Shown here one piece after another: positions 36,254 to 43,094 of a stretch of DNA of 64,000 nucleotides. The notes below the pieces were generated by a model. It was not told the origin of the DNA, made no database searches, and worked only from the letters and a program-made list of their open reading frames with translations. The stretch is from Cognatishimia coralii (GTDB taxonomy: Bacteria; Pseudomonadota; Alphaproteobacteria; Rhodobacterales; Rhodobacteraceae), in contig NZ_JBBGAZ010000001.1 in NCBI RefSeq assembly GCF_037478305.1, forward strand, positions 868,001 through 932,000. The letters run 5' to 3'. Positions within the stretch are counted from its first letter, which is position 1, and each line of letters starts with the position of its first letter. A program made the position numbers and the translations under genes.

Positions 36254-36291
36254 GAACTCATGTTCTTGTTGAGAATTATGAAGTTTTCTCA
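36254..36291. promoter_or_regulatory. Inverted repeats in the metR-metF spacer
   Basis: GAACTCATGTTC (36254-36265) is a perfect palindrome of the form GAAC-N4-GTTC, and TGAGAA (36270-36275) pairs with TTCTCA (36286-36291). Both lie between the divergent starts and are candidate MetR sites; neither is an exact copy of the enterobacterial TGAA-N5-TTCA box. Confidence 0.4.
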
Positions 36292-36340
36292 CAATGCTGC
36301 ACGTGCAACAAGGGGTCAACGCAAAAATTGGACTAATACG

Positions 36341-37207
36341 ATGACCACGCCTGATATTTCCTTTGAATTCTTCCCGCCCCGCAATCTGGAGGCGTCTTTC
36401 CGGCTGTGGGACACGGTTCAGGCACTGGCCCCTCTCGCTCCCCGCTTCGTCTCGGTCACCTACGGTGCAGGCGGCACCACCCGTGACCTGACGCGCGAAG
36501 CGGTGGAAACCATTCACAACCACAGCGGCCTCAAAGTCGCAGCGCATCTGACCTGCGTGGACGCCACCCGAGAAGAGACCATCGGGATCGCGCAGGAGTT
36601 CGCAAAAGCAGGTGTAAGTGACATCGTCGCCCTGCGCGGCGACCCGCCAAAAGGCAGCGCGGGGTTCACGCCGCATCCCGAAGGCTTTGCCAATAGTGTC
36701 GAATTGATCAGCGCTTTGGCCGATACGGGTGATTTCAACATCCGCGTAGGTGCCTACCCTGAGATCCACCCGGAAGCGGCTGATCAGCAAGCCAATATCG
36801 ATTGGCTTAAGGCCAAGATCGACGCGGGGGCCTCGGAAGCTCTGACGCAGTTTTTCTTTGAACCTGAAACTTTCCTGCGGTTCCGAGACGCCTGTGCGAA
36901 GGCGGGTATCGATGCGCCGATTACGCCGGGCATTCTGCCGATTGAGAACTGGAAGGGCGTGCGCAACTTTGCACTGCGCTGCGGCACCTCCATCCCCGCA
37001 TGGCTGGATGACGCCTTTGAAAAAGCGATCCGTGATGGGCGCGAGGACCTTTTGGCCACAGCACTTTGCACGGAAATCTGCTCTGCCCTAATCGATGAGG
37101 GCGTCGACAAGCTGCATTTCTACACGCTCAACACACCAGAGCTGACCCGCGACATCTGTCACGCCATTGGCGTCACCCCCGAAGTGAAACTTCAGAACGT
37201 AGCGTAA
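36341..37207 (+). CDS. metF: Methylenetetrahydrofolate reductase
   Basis: The 288-residue FAD enzyme reduces 5,10-methylene-THF to 5-methyl-THF, the methyl donor for methionine synthesis. I chose ATG 36341, giving MTTPDISFEFFPPRN, the family's invariant N-terminus with the catalytic glutamate; longer in-frame extensions overlap metR. Further motifs are FVSVTYGAGGTTRDLT, AHLTCVD, DIVALRGDPP, and GAYPEIHPEA. The ribosome-binding site is weak. Confidence 0.96.
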   Translation: MTTPDISFEFFPPRNLEASFRLWDTVQALAPLAPRFVSVTYGAGGTTRDLTREAVETIHNHSGLKVAAHLTCVDATREETIGIAQEFAKAGVSDIVALRGDPPKGSAGFTPHPEGFANSVELISALADTGDFNIRVGAYPEIHPEAADQQANIDWLKAKIDAGASEALTQFFFEPETFLRFRDACAKAGIDAPITPGILPIENWKGVRNFALRCGTSIPAWLDDAFEKAIRDGREDLLATALCTEICSALIDEGVDKLHFYTLNTPELTRDICHAIGVTPEVKLQNVA

Positions 37208-37238
37208 TTCAAACTGGGCATTGAATTCGCTGCTGTTT

Positions 37239-37270
37239 GGCCGCCTCCTACTCCCTGTGAGGAGGCGGCC
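37239..37270 (+). promoter_or_regulatory. Hairpin sequestering the thioesterase ribosome-binding site
   Basis: Perfect 11-base arms GGCCGCCTCCT (37239-37249) and AGGAGGCGGCC (37260-37270) surround a 10-base loop and end exactly at the ATG of the thioesterase gene. The 3' arm contains the GAGGAGG Shine-Dalgarno sequence, so folding would block translation. There is no T-run, which argues against a simple metF terminator. Confidence 0.7.
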
Positions 37271-37771
37271 ATGTCACAACGCAAAATAGCAAATTCCATC
37301 GACGAACTCCCAACGTTCCAAGACATGCTGTCCATGTCCGGGTTAGAGTTCATGCAAGGCGTCCGAGACGGAACCCTCGCGGGGCCGCCGATTGGGCGCA
37401 CACTGAACTTCGGAGTTGCCGAGGTGGAAGAAGGCCGTGTGGTGTTTGAAGGCCGTCCACAATTTGAGGCGACCAACCCCCTGCGCACCGTGCATGGCGG
37501 CTGGTATGGCACCGTGTTGGACAGTTGTATGGCCTGTGCCTTTATGACGACCTTGGACAAGGGCAGCTACTACACCACATTGGAATTCAAAGTGAACATC
37601 ATCAAACCCATTCCGCTTGATACGCCAGTGCGCGCCATCGGAACTGTTCAACATGCAGGTCGCAGCACGGGTGTTGCCATTGGGGAAATCAGGGGCAAAG
37701 AGGACGATCGGCTTTACGCGACCGGATCAACCACCTGTATTGTTATGAAAGCCGAACCGCCTCACCAATAG
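37271..37771 (+). CDS. PaaI-type hotdog-fold thioesterase
   Basis: A 166-residue protein of the PaaI/4-hydroxybenzoyl-CoA thioesterase group. The hotdog signature is TNPLRTVHGGWYGTVLDSCMACAF, where HGG-x5-DS binds CoA, followed by YTTLEFKVNIIKPI; the residue order fits acyl-CoA hydrolases of the PaaI family. Substrate is unknown. The Shine-Dalgarno sequence lies inside a stable hairpin, so translation may be controlled. Its last 45 bases overlap the convergent DUF2235 gene. Confidence 0.88.
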   Translation: MSQRKIANSIDELPTFQDMLSMSGLEFMQGVRDGTLAGPPIGRTLNFGVAEVEEGRVVFEGRPQFEATNPLRTVHGGWYGTVLDSCMACAFMTTLDKGSYYTTLEFKVNIIKPIPLDTPVRAIGTVQHAGRSTGVAIGEIRGKEDDRLYATGSTTCIVMKAEPPHQ

Positions 37772-38818
37772 GCTTGGCACAATCCGCCAGCGCCGCTTCA
37801 CCTTTTCGGGCACCGTATCATGAATACGTTCTGACGCGTCCTGTCCTACTTTCCTTCTGTGACGCGCAAGAAACAATTTCCCCCAACCCCGCCAAGTGCC
37901 AATCGAAGGCGCGGTTACATCCATGGGAAACCGCGCTTTCCAACCCGCGGGCATCTCCAGACCACAGCGCTCTGCGTTCTCAAGCATCCAAACCAGTGGA
38001 ATATTGGCCAAAGGACGTACGTCGCTCATCCCATCGATTTGCCCACCGACATCTCCGTGGGTCCCCCGGAACCATACCTGTTCCACATTCCCCTGCCAGC
38101 CATTCTCAGTGGACCACATGACCGGCGCATAGACGGATCTGGTTTCGTTGAGCGCCAATGCGTGAAACCCATTGCGCACCGACTGACCAAGCCGGTGGTC
38201 GTGAAAGTCGTGCTGACGGTCTGAAAGTTTCCAGACCAGAGGCAGACGCACGCCCAAAGCCTTCACGGTATCCCATACACCGATCATCTGAATCTCGACG
38301 GTCTCATGGCAGAATGCTTTGGCAAATTCACCCACGACCGGAGCATTTGGGTCCGTTTCATAGTGGCGATAGGCCTGACGTATGTTGCGTTCGGTCGCAT
38401 GCTGGGCCTGAAGCAAACCAATTCGGTCAATCACGCCTGCCAAGGAGCGCACCGCAAAGGCACCCCGCGAATAGCCAAACAGAAAGATTCGGTCTCCGGG
38501 TCGATAGCGCGACGCCAAGACCCCATAAGCACGTCGGATCTGACGGTTGATCCCGCGCCCCATCATAATATCCGGCGCATTGTGCCATTTGGTGAATTGC
38601 AATCCAGCCTCATAAAACAGGCTGATTCCACCCTTTTCAGACAAAAGCTGATACGTGCGACCCGCGTTGGTCTCCATCCCCTCTTCGAGCGAGGACATGG
38701 TGCCATCCAGAATAATCACATGCGTGCGCACCCCGCGTATGGGGGCTGCGTTTTCCTGAGATCTTAGCCCGCCACGGAGCCAGTCCCGGATTTTGGATGT
38801 AAAGCGAAAAACCTTCAT
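37727..38818 (-). CDS. DUF2235 alpha/beta-hydrolase-like protein
   Basis: A 363-residue protein of the DUF2235 (T6SS phospholipase effector Tle1-like) family. The serine hydrolase nucleophile elbow is visible as FLFGYSRGAFAVRSLAGVI (GYSRG), after the N-terminal IILDGTMSSLEEG; later comes VWFRGTHGDVGGQIDGMSDV with the conserved His-Gly-Asp-Val-Gly typical of the family. In Gram-negatives members act as lipases, some as secreted effectors, others housekeeping; no T6SS genes are near. Start uncertain: ATG 38818 or in-frame GTG 38830. The 3' end overlaps the thioesterase gene by 45 bases. Confidence 0.82.
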   Translation of the reverse strand: MKVFRFTSKIRDWLRGGLRSQENAAPIRGVRTHVIILDGTMSSLEEGMETNAGRTYQLLSEKGGISLFYEAGLQFTKWHNAPDIMMGRGINRQIRRAYGVLASRYRPGDRIFLFGYSRGAFAVRSLAGVIDRIGLLQAQHATERNIRQAYRHYETDPNAPVVGEFAKAFCHETVEIQMIGVWDTVKALGVRLPLVWKLSDRQHDFHDHRLGQSVRNGFHALALNETRSVYAPVMWSTENGWQGNVEQVWFRGTHGDVGGQIDGMSDVRPLANIPLVWMLENAERCGLEMPAGWKARFPMDVTAPSIGTWRGWGKLFLARHRRKVGQDASERIHDTVPEKVKRRWRIVPSLLVRRFGFHNNTGG

Positions 38819-38950
38819 ACCCGCGTGCACTGCTCTTCTTTTGGTCAGATTACACTACCAGAATATGGTTAATTTTTGGCCTGCATAGGGAAATCCCCTC
38901 GCGCGGGATCAGCTTCGCGTGACTGCTTTGAAATCCCCCACCCCCAGAAT

Positions 38951-38990
38951 CAAAAACGGCGGCACTAGGGAGGAGGAGTGTGCCGCCGTT
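38951..38990 (-). terminator. Terminal hairpin and T-run of the cuckoo RNA array
   Basis: The last hairpin of the array has an 11-bp stem (38955-38965 with 38980-38990) and is followed on the minus strand by TTTTT. Its loop also carries the CTCCTCCTCCCT motif, so one element both ends the transcript and displays the motif. Confidence 0.8.
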
Positions 38991-39237
38991 CTTGGTTACC
39001 TAGGCCATAGGGAGGAGAAGAGGCCTTCGGTATCTCGGTGGGCGCTCGGCCCGGAATTGGTCCGGCGGCTCCAGGGAGGAGGAGGGAGCCGCCGGTCTTG
39101 TTGCAAGCGCCCCTAGGGAGGAGGAACGGAGCCCTTGCAATCTCTTGGGCACGAGGCCCGGAATTTGCGCGGCGACACCAGGGAGGAGGAGGGTGTCGCC
39201 GCAATCATCAAAGAGCTAGGGAGGAGGAGAAGCCCTT
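38955..39237 (-). ncRNA. Tandem array of three cuckoo (CcsR-like) small RNAs
   Basis: Read on the minus strand, six hairpins follow each other, each showing CTCCTCCCT in the loop. They form three pairs: a weaker hairpin then an 11-bp GC-rich one. Positions: 39211-39237 and 39169-39202; 39101-39140 and 39062-39095; 39002-39026 and 38955-38990. Linkers between units repeat the 11 bases GGCCCGGAATT (plus strand, 39048-39058 and 39155-39165) and hold a small GGGC-N5-GCCC hairpin. Stems differ in sequence but stay paired, which argues for selected RNA structure. The design matches cuckoo RNAs, known in Rhodobacter sphaeroides as CcsR1-4, stress-induced sRNAs with anti-Shine-Dalgarno-like loops. 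Confidence 0.85.
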
Positions 39238-39510
39238 CGAATTCAATATCTGTGACCGCGCTTCGCGGTGTGAGCGATAACAATCCAGAGGGTTTGTTGT
39301 TGCTCTGTTGTGATTGAATATAGATGAATGCTGCGACTGCACAATATCCGCCTGCGCAATGCTGCCATGCAGAAAGTGAATAGCTCGTAAATTTTGTGTT
39401 TGTGATCAAAGATTAAGCAGTGAGACAGCCTGTCGCCGGGATTTTGCTGGCAATTGGCCTTGTTCTCCCTAGGTAAGAAGACTTAGAGCAGGGTGAACAA
39501 GGAGATTCAG
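39238..39510. other. Leader region of the cuckoo RNAs and apbC upstream region
   Basis: No coding gene recognised. Besides the minus-strand promoter it holds a hairpin ACCGCG-CTT-CGCGGT (39255-39269) in the predicted leader of the RNA. A 41-codon minus-strand ORF starts at 39368, upstream of the predicted transcription start; it does not resemble the DUF1127 protein that usually precedes cuckoo RNAs. The apbC promoter must lie in the right part. Confidence 0.5.
39316..39344 (-). promoter_or_regulatory. Promoter of the cuckoo RNA array
   Basis: On the minus strand TTGTGC (39344-39339), 16 bases, then TATATT within CTATATTC (39323-39316). Start would be near 39309, about 70 bases before the first hairpin. 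The TTG...CTATAT form could serve sigma-70 or RpoHI/RpoHII, which I recall driving the Rhodobacter CcsR genes; sequence alone does not decide. Confidence 0.55.
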
Positions 39511-40575
39511 ATGGCTGTTTCGCAGGACGACGTAAAAACCGCATTGGAACAATTGAGCTTGCCTGACGGCGGTACTCTGGTCAGCCGGGATATGCTGCGG
39601 GCGTTGACAATCGACGGAGACACCGTCCGCTTCGTGATCGAAGCCCCCTCCCCTGAAATCGCCAAACATATGGAGCCCCTGCGGCAAGCCGCCGAACGCG
39701 TGGTGCAGGCCCTGCCCGGCGTCAGCAAAGCCTCGGTCGCTCTGACGGCTCCGACGGTAGAAAAACAGCCACCGAGCCTTAAAGTCGGAGGTCACCCGAA
39801 GCCACAGCAAGGGCCGATGACTGTCCCAGGTGTCAAAAGCATTATTGCAATCGGATCTGGCAAAGGCGGCGTCGGAAAATCAACTGTTTCAAGCAATCTG
39901 GCGGTGGCCTTGGCGAAGCAGGGTCGCAAGGTTGGCCTGCTGGATGCAGACATCTATGGCCCCAGCCAACCGCGCATGATGGGCATCAACAAACGCCCCG
40001 CGTCGCCAGATGGGAAAACCATTATTCCCCTGAAATCTCATGGGGTTACCCTGATGTCCATCGGCTTCATGCTCGAAGAGGACAAGGCCGTCGTCTGGCG
40101 TGGACCAATGCTGATGGGGGCACTGCAACAGATGTTGGGGCAAGTGGAATGGGGCGAGTTGGATGTGCTTTTGGTCGACCTGCCGCCCGGCACAGGCGAC
40201 GTGCAATTGACGCTTTGTCAAAAGACGAAGATCAGTGGGGCGATCCTTGTGTCTACACCTCAGGACGTCGCTCTTTTAGACGCGCGCAAGGCGATTGATA
40301 TGTTCCAGACGCTCAAAACACCGGTCTTGGGAATGGTCGAGAACATGTCGACCCACATCTGCAGCAACTGCGGTCACGAGGAACACATCTTTGGGCATGG
40401 TGGAGTTGCGGCTGAAGCGGAAAAACTAGGCGTACCTCTATTGGGGGCCCTGCCAATTGATCTGGAAACCCGACTTGCCGGAGACAGCGGTACGCCAATT
40501 GCCGCCAAAGAAGGACCGATGGCGGACGCCTATGCGCGCATTGCACAGGGAATGATCAAAGGCGGAATTGCATAG
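39511..40575 (+). CDS. apbC: Iron-sulfur cluster carrier protein ApbC/Mrp
   Basis: A 354-residue P-loop ATPase that binds and transfers Fe-S clusters. The N-terminal DUF59 (MIP18-like) domain is followed from about residue 110 by the deviant Walker A GSGKGGVGKSTVSSNLAV, the DADIYGPSQPRMMG motif, LPPGTGDVQLTL, and the cluster-binding CxxC in HICSNCGHEEHIFG. I start at ATG 39511 because AAGGAG lies 6 bases upstream; a GTG 18 bases earlier is in frame but includes that Shine-Dalgarno. It stands alone. Confidence 0.95.
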   Translation: MAVSQDDVKTALEQLSLPDGGTLVSRDMLRALTIDGDTVRFVIEAPSPEIAKHMEPLRQAAERVVQALPGVSKASVALTAPTVEKQPPSLKVGGHPKPQQGPMTVPGVKSIIAIGSGKGGVGKSTVSSNLAVALAKQGRKVGLLDADIYGPSQPRMMGINKRPASPDGKTIIPLKSHGVTLMSIGFMLEEDKAVVWRGPMLMGALQQMLGQVEWGELDVLLVDLPPGTGDVQLTLCQKTKISGAILVSTPQDVALLDARKAIDMFQTLKTPVLGMVENMSTHICSNCGHEEHIFGHGGVAAEAEKLGVPLLGALPIDLETRLAGDSGTPIAAKEGPMADAYARIAQGMIKGGIA

Positions 40576-40919
40576 GGCCGCAGTGAGCAATCTCCTGAGT
40601 GAGAGAAGGAAGCAGCAAATCTCTAGGTAATATGATTCGCTGCCTCTTTCTGATTTGAAAGTTATTGCGCCACTCTTCGCCTTATTATTGGGCGACTAGG
40701 TGCAAAACGGTTATGCAAACGCATAAACTGCGGGCAAAATTCACCTAGGCCATTGATGCAAAAGAAATTTCACGCCCGAGTTGAGGCATAACAGGTGTTT
40801 ACAGCTTGACCATACAGGGTCCCGAAGTTGTACAAACCCGCAAAATAATCAATGAGCCTACATCCCACGTAAGATCTGCGCGAAGGACACTGTCGGCCAG
40901 CACAATCGAGTAAGCAATC
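40576..40919. other. 344-base intergenic region with nested inverted repeats
   Basis: No ORF of coding character. It contains CTAGGTG (40696-40702) facing CACCTAG (40742-40748), with a perfect TTATGC-AAAC-GCATAA hairpin (40711-40726) nested inside, and an imperfect inverted repeat AAGCAGC...GCTGCCT (about 40610-40655). It could hold a structured leader or a small RNA; no terminator-like T-run is seen. Confidence 0.4.
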
Positions 40920-41861
40920 TTGGCCAAAACACTGTTCTGCGCCCGCAATATCTTTGCGCCGATTTTCATTGGCGTGTCCCTCTTTGCAACTTCTGCAAGC
41001 GCTCAGTCACGCGCGGCGATGCAATCGATCGATTGCGAAAGAGTGACCGTATATGGATCAGTGTCCGCGCAAAAAGATGACGGAGTTATTGATTGGCTGG
41101 CGCTTACCAACCAAGCAGAACTGGGAACCGGAGAAATAGAGAGCCATGACGGCTGTCTCATCGACACAAACGGCGTTGGAGCAAATGAGATCGTCACATC
41201 TGCGCTTGAAGGGGCAGCAATCGCCGACGACATAGATGGAGAGGTGAAAATCCATCAACTTGGCACTAAATTTCGTGGGGAACGCGATCACGGAAGCACA
41301 CTTCAGTCAGAGGGAGCTAACACCGAGAATGTCAGCTTCTTAGAAGCGATTAATAAGCTGCCAACCTTCGTGATCATTCTGTTGACGCTTATTCCTCTGG
41401 GCGCAGCCGCAGCCATTCTGCGCTATATCGCGATAACTGTTAAAAGCGCAACAAACACCAGTGGCCGTCGTTTTACCTGCCGCATTCCCGCAGAAATCAC
41501 CGTTTCAGGCAGAACAATTGACGGGCGTATCATGCGCTTTGGACCAAACACCTGCAATTTCGTCCCAAACTCGGAGTCCGACGCCGACATGATTGCCGGG
41601 ATTCTGATGAAATCAGCGGTGCCCGACTTTGATTTGAACGTTGGGTCTGTGTCGTTGCCAATCATTCCCGACACCCCAGGCAGCCGCTTTACTGTTCTAT
41701 TTTACGTTAATCCGCTGTCCCCTGAGCAAATCGAAACCCTGAAAGGGCTCTCTCTGACGGGGGTCAGGATTGAGAAGCAGTCCACGCCGCCTAAACGGTC
41801 CGCGCATAGAGAGAGCCTGCGCGCATCGCGCTTGCGGCGCATGCAGAGTGCAGCGACCTAA
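40920..41861 (+). CDS. Exported single-span membrane protein with PilZ-like C-terminal domain
   Basis: A 313-residue ORF starting at TTG, with a signal peptide (residues 1-28, ending TSASA before QS), a periplasmic region containing Cys39 and Cys79, a membrane helix (about 148-170) and a cytosolic tail. The tail opens with RRFTCRIPAEI, where Arg184-x3-Arg188 recalls the c-di-GMP-binding RxxxR of PilZ domains, and MRFGPNTCNF might be the second motif, though the usual D/N-x-S-x-x-G is not intact. The PilZ link is tentative. The ribosome-binding site is weak, so the start is uncertain. Confidence 0.6.
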   Translation: MAKTLFCARNIFAPIFIGVSLFATSASAQSRAAMQSIDCERVTVYGSVSAQKDDGVIDWLALTNQAELGTGEIESHDGCLIDTNGVGANEIVTSALEGAAIADDIDGEVKIHQLGTKFRGERDHGSTLQSEGANTENVSFLEAINKLPTFVIILLTLIPLGAAAAILRYIAITVKSATNTSGRRFTCRIPAEITVSGRTIDGRIMRFGPNTCNFVPNSESDADMIAGILMKSAVPDFDLNVGSVSLPIIPDTPGSRFTVLFYVNPLSPEQIETLKGLSLTGVRIEKQSTPPKRSAHRESLRASRLRRMQSAAT

Positions 41862-41895
41862 AGTATGTGAAATTGACTGAATCGTGCGCAAAAGC

Positions 41896-42387
41896 TTACT
41901 TGCGCGCGGCTGTCGACAAATAAGTCTGTACTTCATTAAACAGATCTTTCCGCTCGTCCTCTGACAGAAATCGCCCAAGTTCTACTTGGCGTCCGTTGCC
42001 CGATAATGTCACGTAGTTTGGGACAGGCCCGCCCTCTTTGTGCAACTCGGCACGCACCCAATAGATATTACATTCCCAGGACAAATCATCGCCGCGCGCT
42101 GGCCGATGTGTCAGTGTCAGAATATCCCCAGCGCGCGTTATGTCCTCAGAGACCTCACCGTCCTTGTAGGACCGCCTCAGAGCCGCCCAGAGCGCCCATA
42201 CGGCTGCCCCTAGGAACGGGAGCATCCACCAGAGTACCGCGGTCCCAAGGACGCTGAGCAGAGGCAAAGTCAGAAATGCCACGGTAATCAAGATCACGGC
42301 GGCAAAGCCACGTGGAGGCAAAGACCGATGGGCGGTCAAAGTCAGGACTTCTGGGCCCTCTGGCGTGTCCGTCCAGTGGTACGGCAT
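41896..42387 (-). CDS. DUF2244 domain membrane protein
   Basis: A 163-residue protein matching DUF2244: an N-terminal soluble strand (PEVLTLTAHRSLPPRGFAAV), two close membrane helices (ILITVAFLTLPLLSVLGTAVLWWMLPFLGAAVWALWAAL region), then DGEVSEDITRAGDILTLTHR and the C-terminal LGRFLSEDERKDLFNEVQTYL (in part). Members are common in alphaproteobacteria near cytochrome oxidase genes, but their function is not known. It begins on the base after the methyltransferase stop, so the two are co-transcribed, downstream of ctaD on the same strand. Confidence 0.82.
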   Translation of the reverse strand: MPYHWTDTPEGPEVLTLTAHRSLPPRGFAAVILITVAFLTLPLLSVLGTAVLWWMLPFLGAAVWALWAALRRSYKDGEVSEDITRAGDILTLTHRPARGDDLSWECNIYWVRAELHKEGGPVPNYVTLSGNGRQVELGRFLSEDERKDLFNEVQTYLSTAARK

Positions 42388-43011
42388 CTAGGCTTTCTCC
42401 GCGGCAAACAGAACAGAGCGGCCTTTGACCCGCGCATCTTCGAGATGCAGCTCAACATGACCAAAACCGCCAGCCTTCAACAAGCGCTCATATTCCGATG
42501 GATCTAGGCTGCCGTGATAGACGGTCTCTCCGCCGACCGTACCAAGCGCCGTGCCCTCAGCAGGCCCCACTGTCATCATCAGACGCCCATTGGGTTTGAC
42601 CATGTCAGCCAGCTTCGGGAGAAGATCTCGCTGGTCTTCTGGACTCAGATGAAAAAATGCGTCCCAGCTGACGATGGCGTCAAAAATGCCCTCTTGGTCC
42701 AGACTACGCATATCTACCACTCGGAACCGGGCGGTCGGAACGTTCTGCCGTGCCAGCTCGATCATCGGGGCGCTCGCATCAACGCCCGTCACGTCAAACC
42801 CAGACGCAACCAAATGCGCGGCAATCGGGCGCCCTGCCCCACAGCCCAGGTCCAGAGCAGCAGCACCTGCGGGAAGCCCCTCTGTCAATCGATCCAGCCA
42901 CACCCGCTCATAGAGACTCTGGTCGCGCGTCTGGTCCCAATGCGTGGCCTGACGCTCATAGACGCCAATGGTGCCCATGCGCAGTTCTTCTATGTCGGTG
43001 TCGCCTGTCAT
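42388..43011 (-). CDS. Class I SAM-dependent methyltransferase
   Basis: A 207-residue methyltransferase with the Rossmann-type SAM-binding motif I AALDLGCGAGRPIAAHL, motif II VTGVDASAPMIELAR, a following acidic RFRVVDMRSL, and VSWDAFFHLSPEDQ typical of small-molecule methylases. Substrate unknown. I place the start at ATG 43011; a second in-frame ATG at 43032 is possible. It lies 25 bases beyond the ctaD terminator and directly precedes the DUF2244 gene. Confidence 0.85.
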   Translation of the reverse strand: MTGDTDIEELRMGTIGVYERQATHWDQTRDQSLYERVWLDRLTEGLPAGAAALDLGCGAGRPIAAHLVASGFDVTGVDASAPMIELARQNVPTARFRVVDMRSLDQEGIFDAIVSWDAFFHLSPEDQRDLLPKLADMVKPNGRLMMTVGPAEGTALGTVGGETVYHGSLDPSEYERLLKAGGFGHVELHLEDARVKGRSVLFAAEKA

Positions 43012-43036
43012 CAATCTGAACCTATGGCCCATCGGG

Positions 43037-43069
43037 CAAAAGAAAAGGCCCCGGAACTCTCCGGGGCCT
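43037..43069 (-). terminator. Rho-independent terminator after ctaD
   Basis: A perfect 10-bp stem (43046-43055 with 43060-43069), four-base loop, then TTTTCTTTT on the minus strand, 26 bases past the ctaD stop. Confidence 0.9.
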
Positions 43070-43094
43070 CGTATTTCGCTTTACCTAAGAGGGA

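Noticed and set aside
37727..38818. Type VI secretion effector module around the DUF2235 protein
   Set aside because: No VgrG, Hcp, PAAR or immunity gene is nearby; the protein may be a housekeeping member.
38955..39237. CRISPR-like repeat array
   Set aside because: The repeated unit is a short loop motif inside differing stems, spacers are not of constant length and no cas gene is present.
38919..39280. Short ORFs on both strands through the GGGAGGAGG repeats
   Set aside because: Repetitive translation products reflect the hairpin RNA structure; stems co-vary as RNA, not as codons.
39247..39368. 41-codon minus-strand ORF before the cuckoo RNAs as a DUF1127 gene
   Set aside because: The product lacks the DUF1127 pattern and starts upstream of the predicted promoter.
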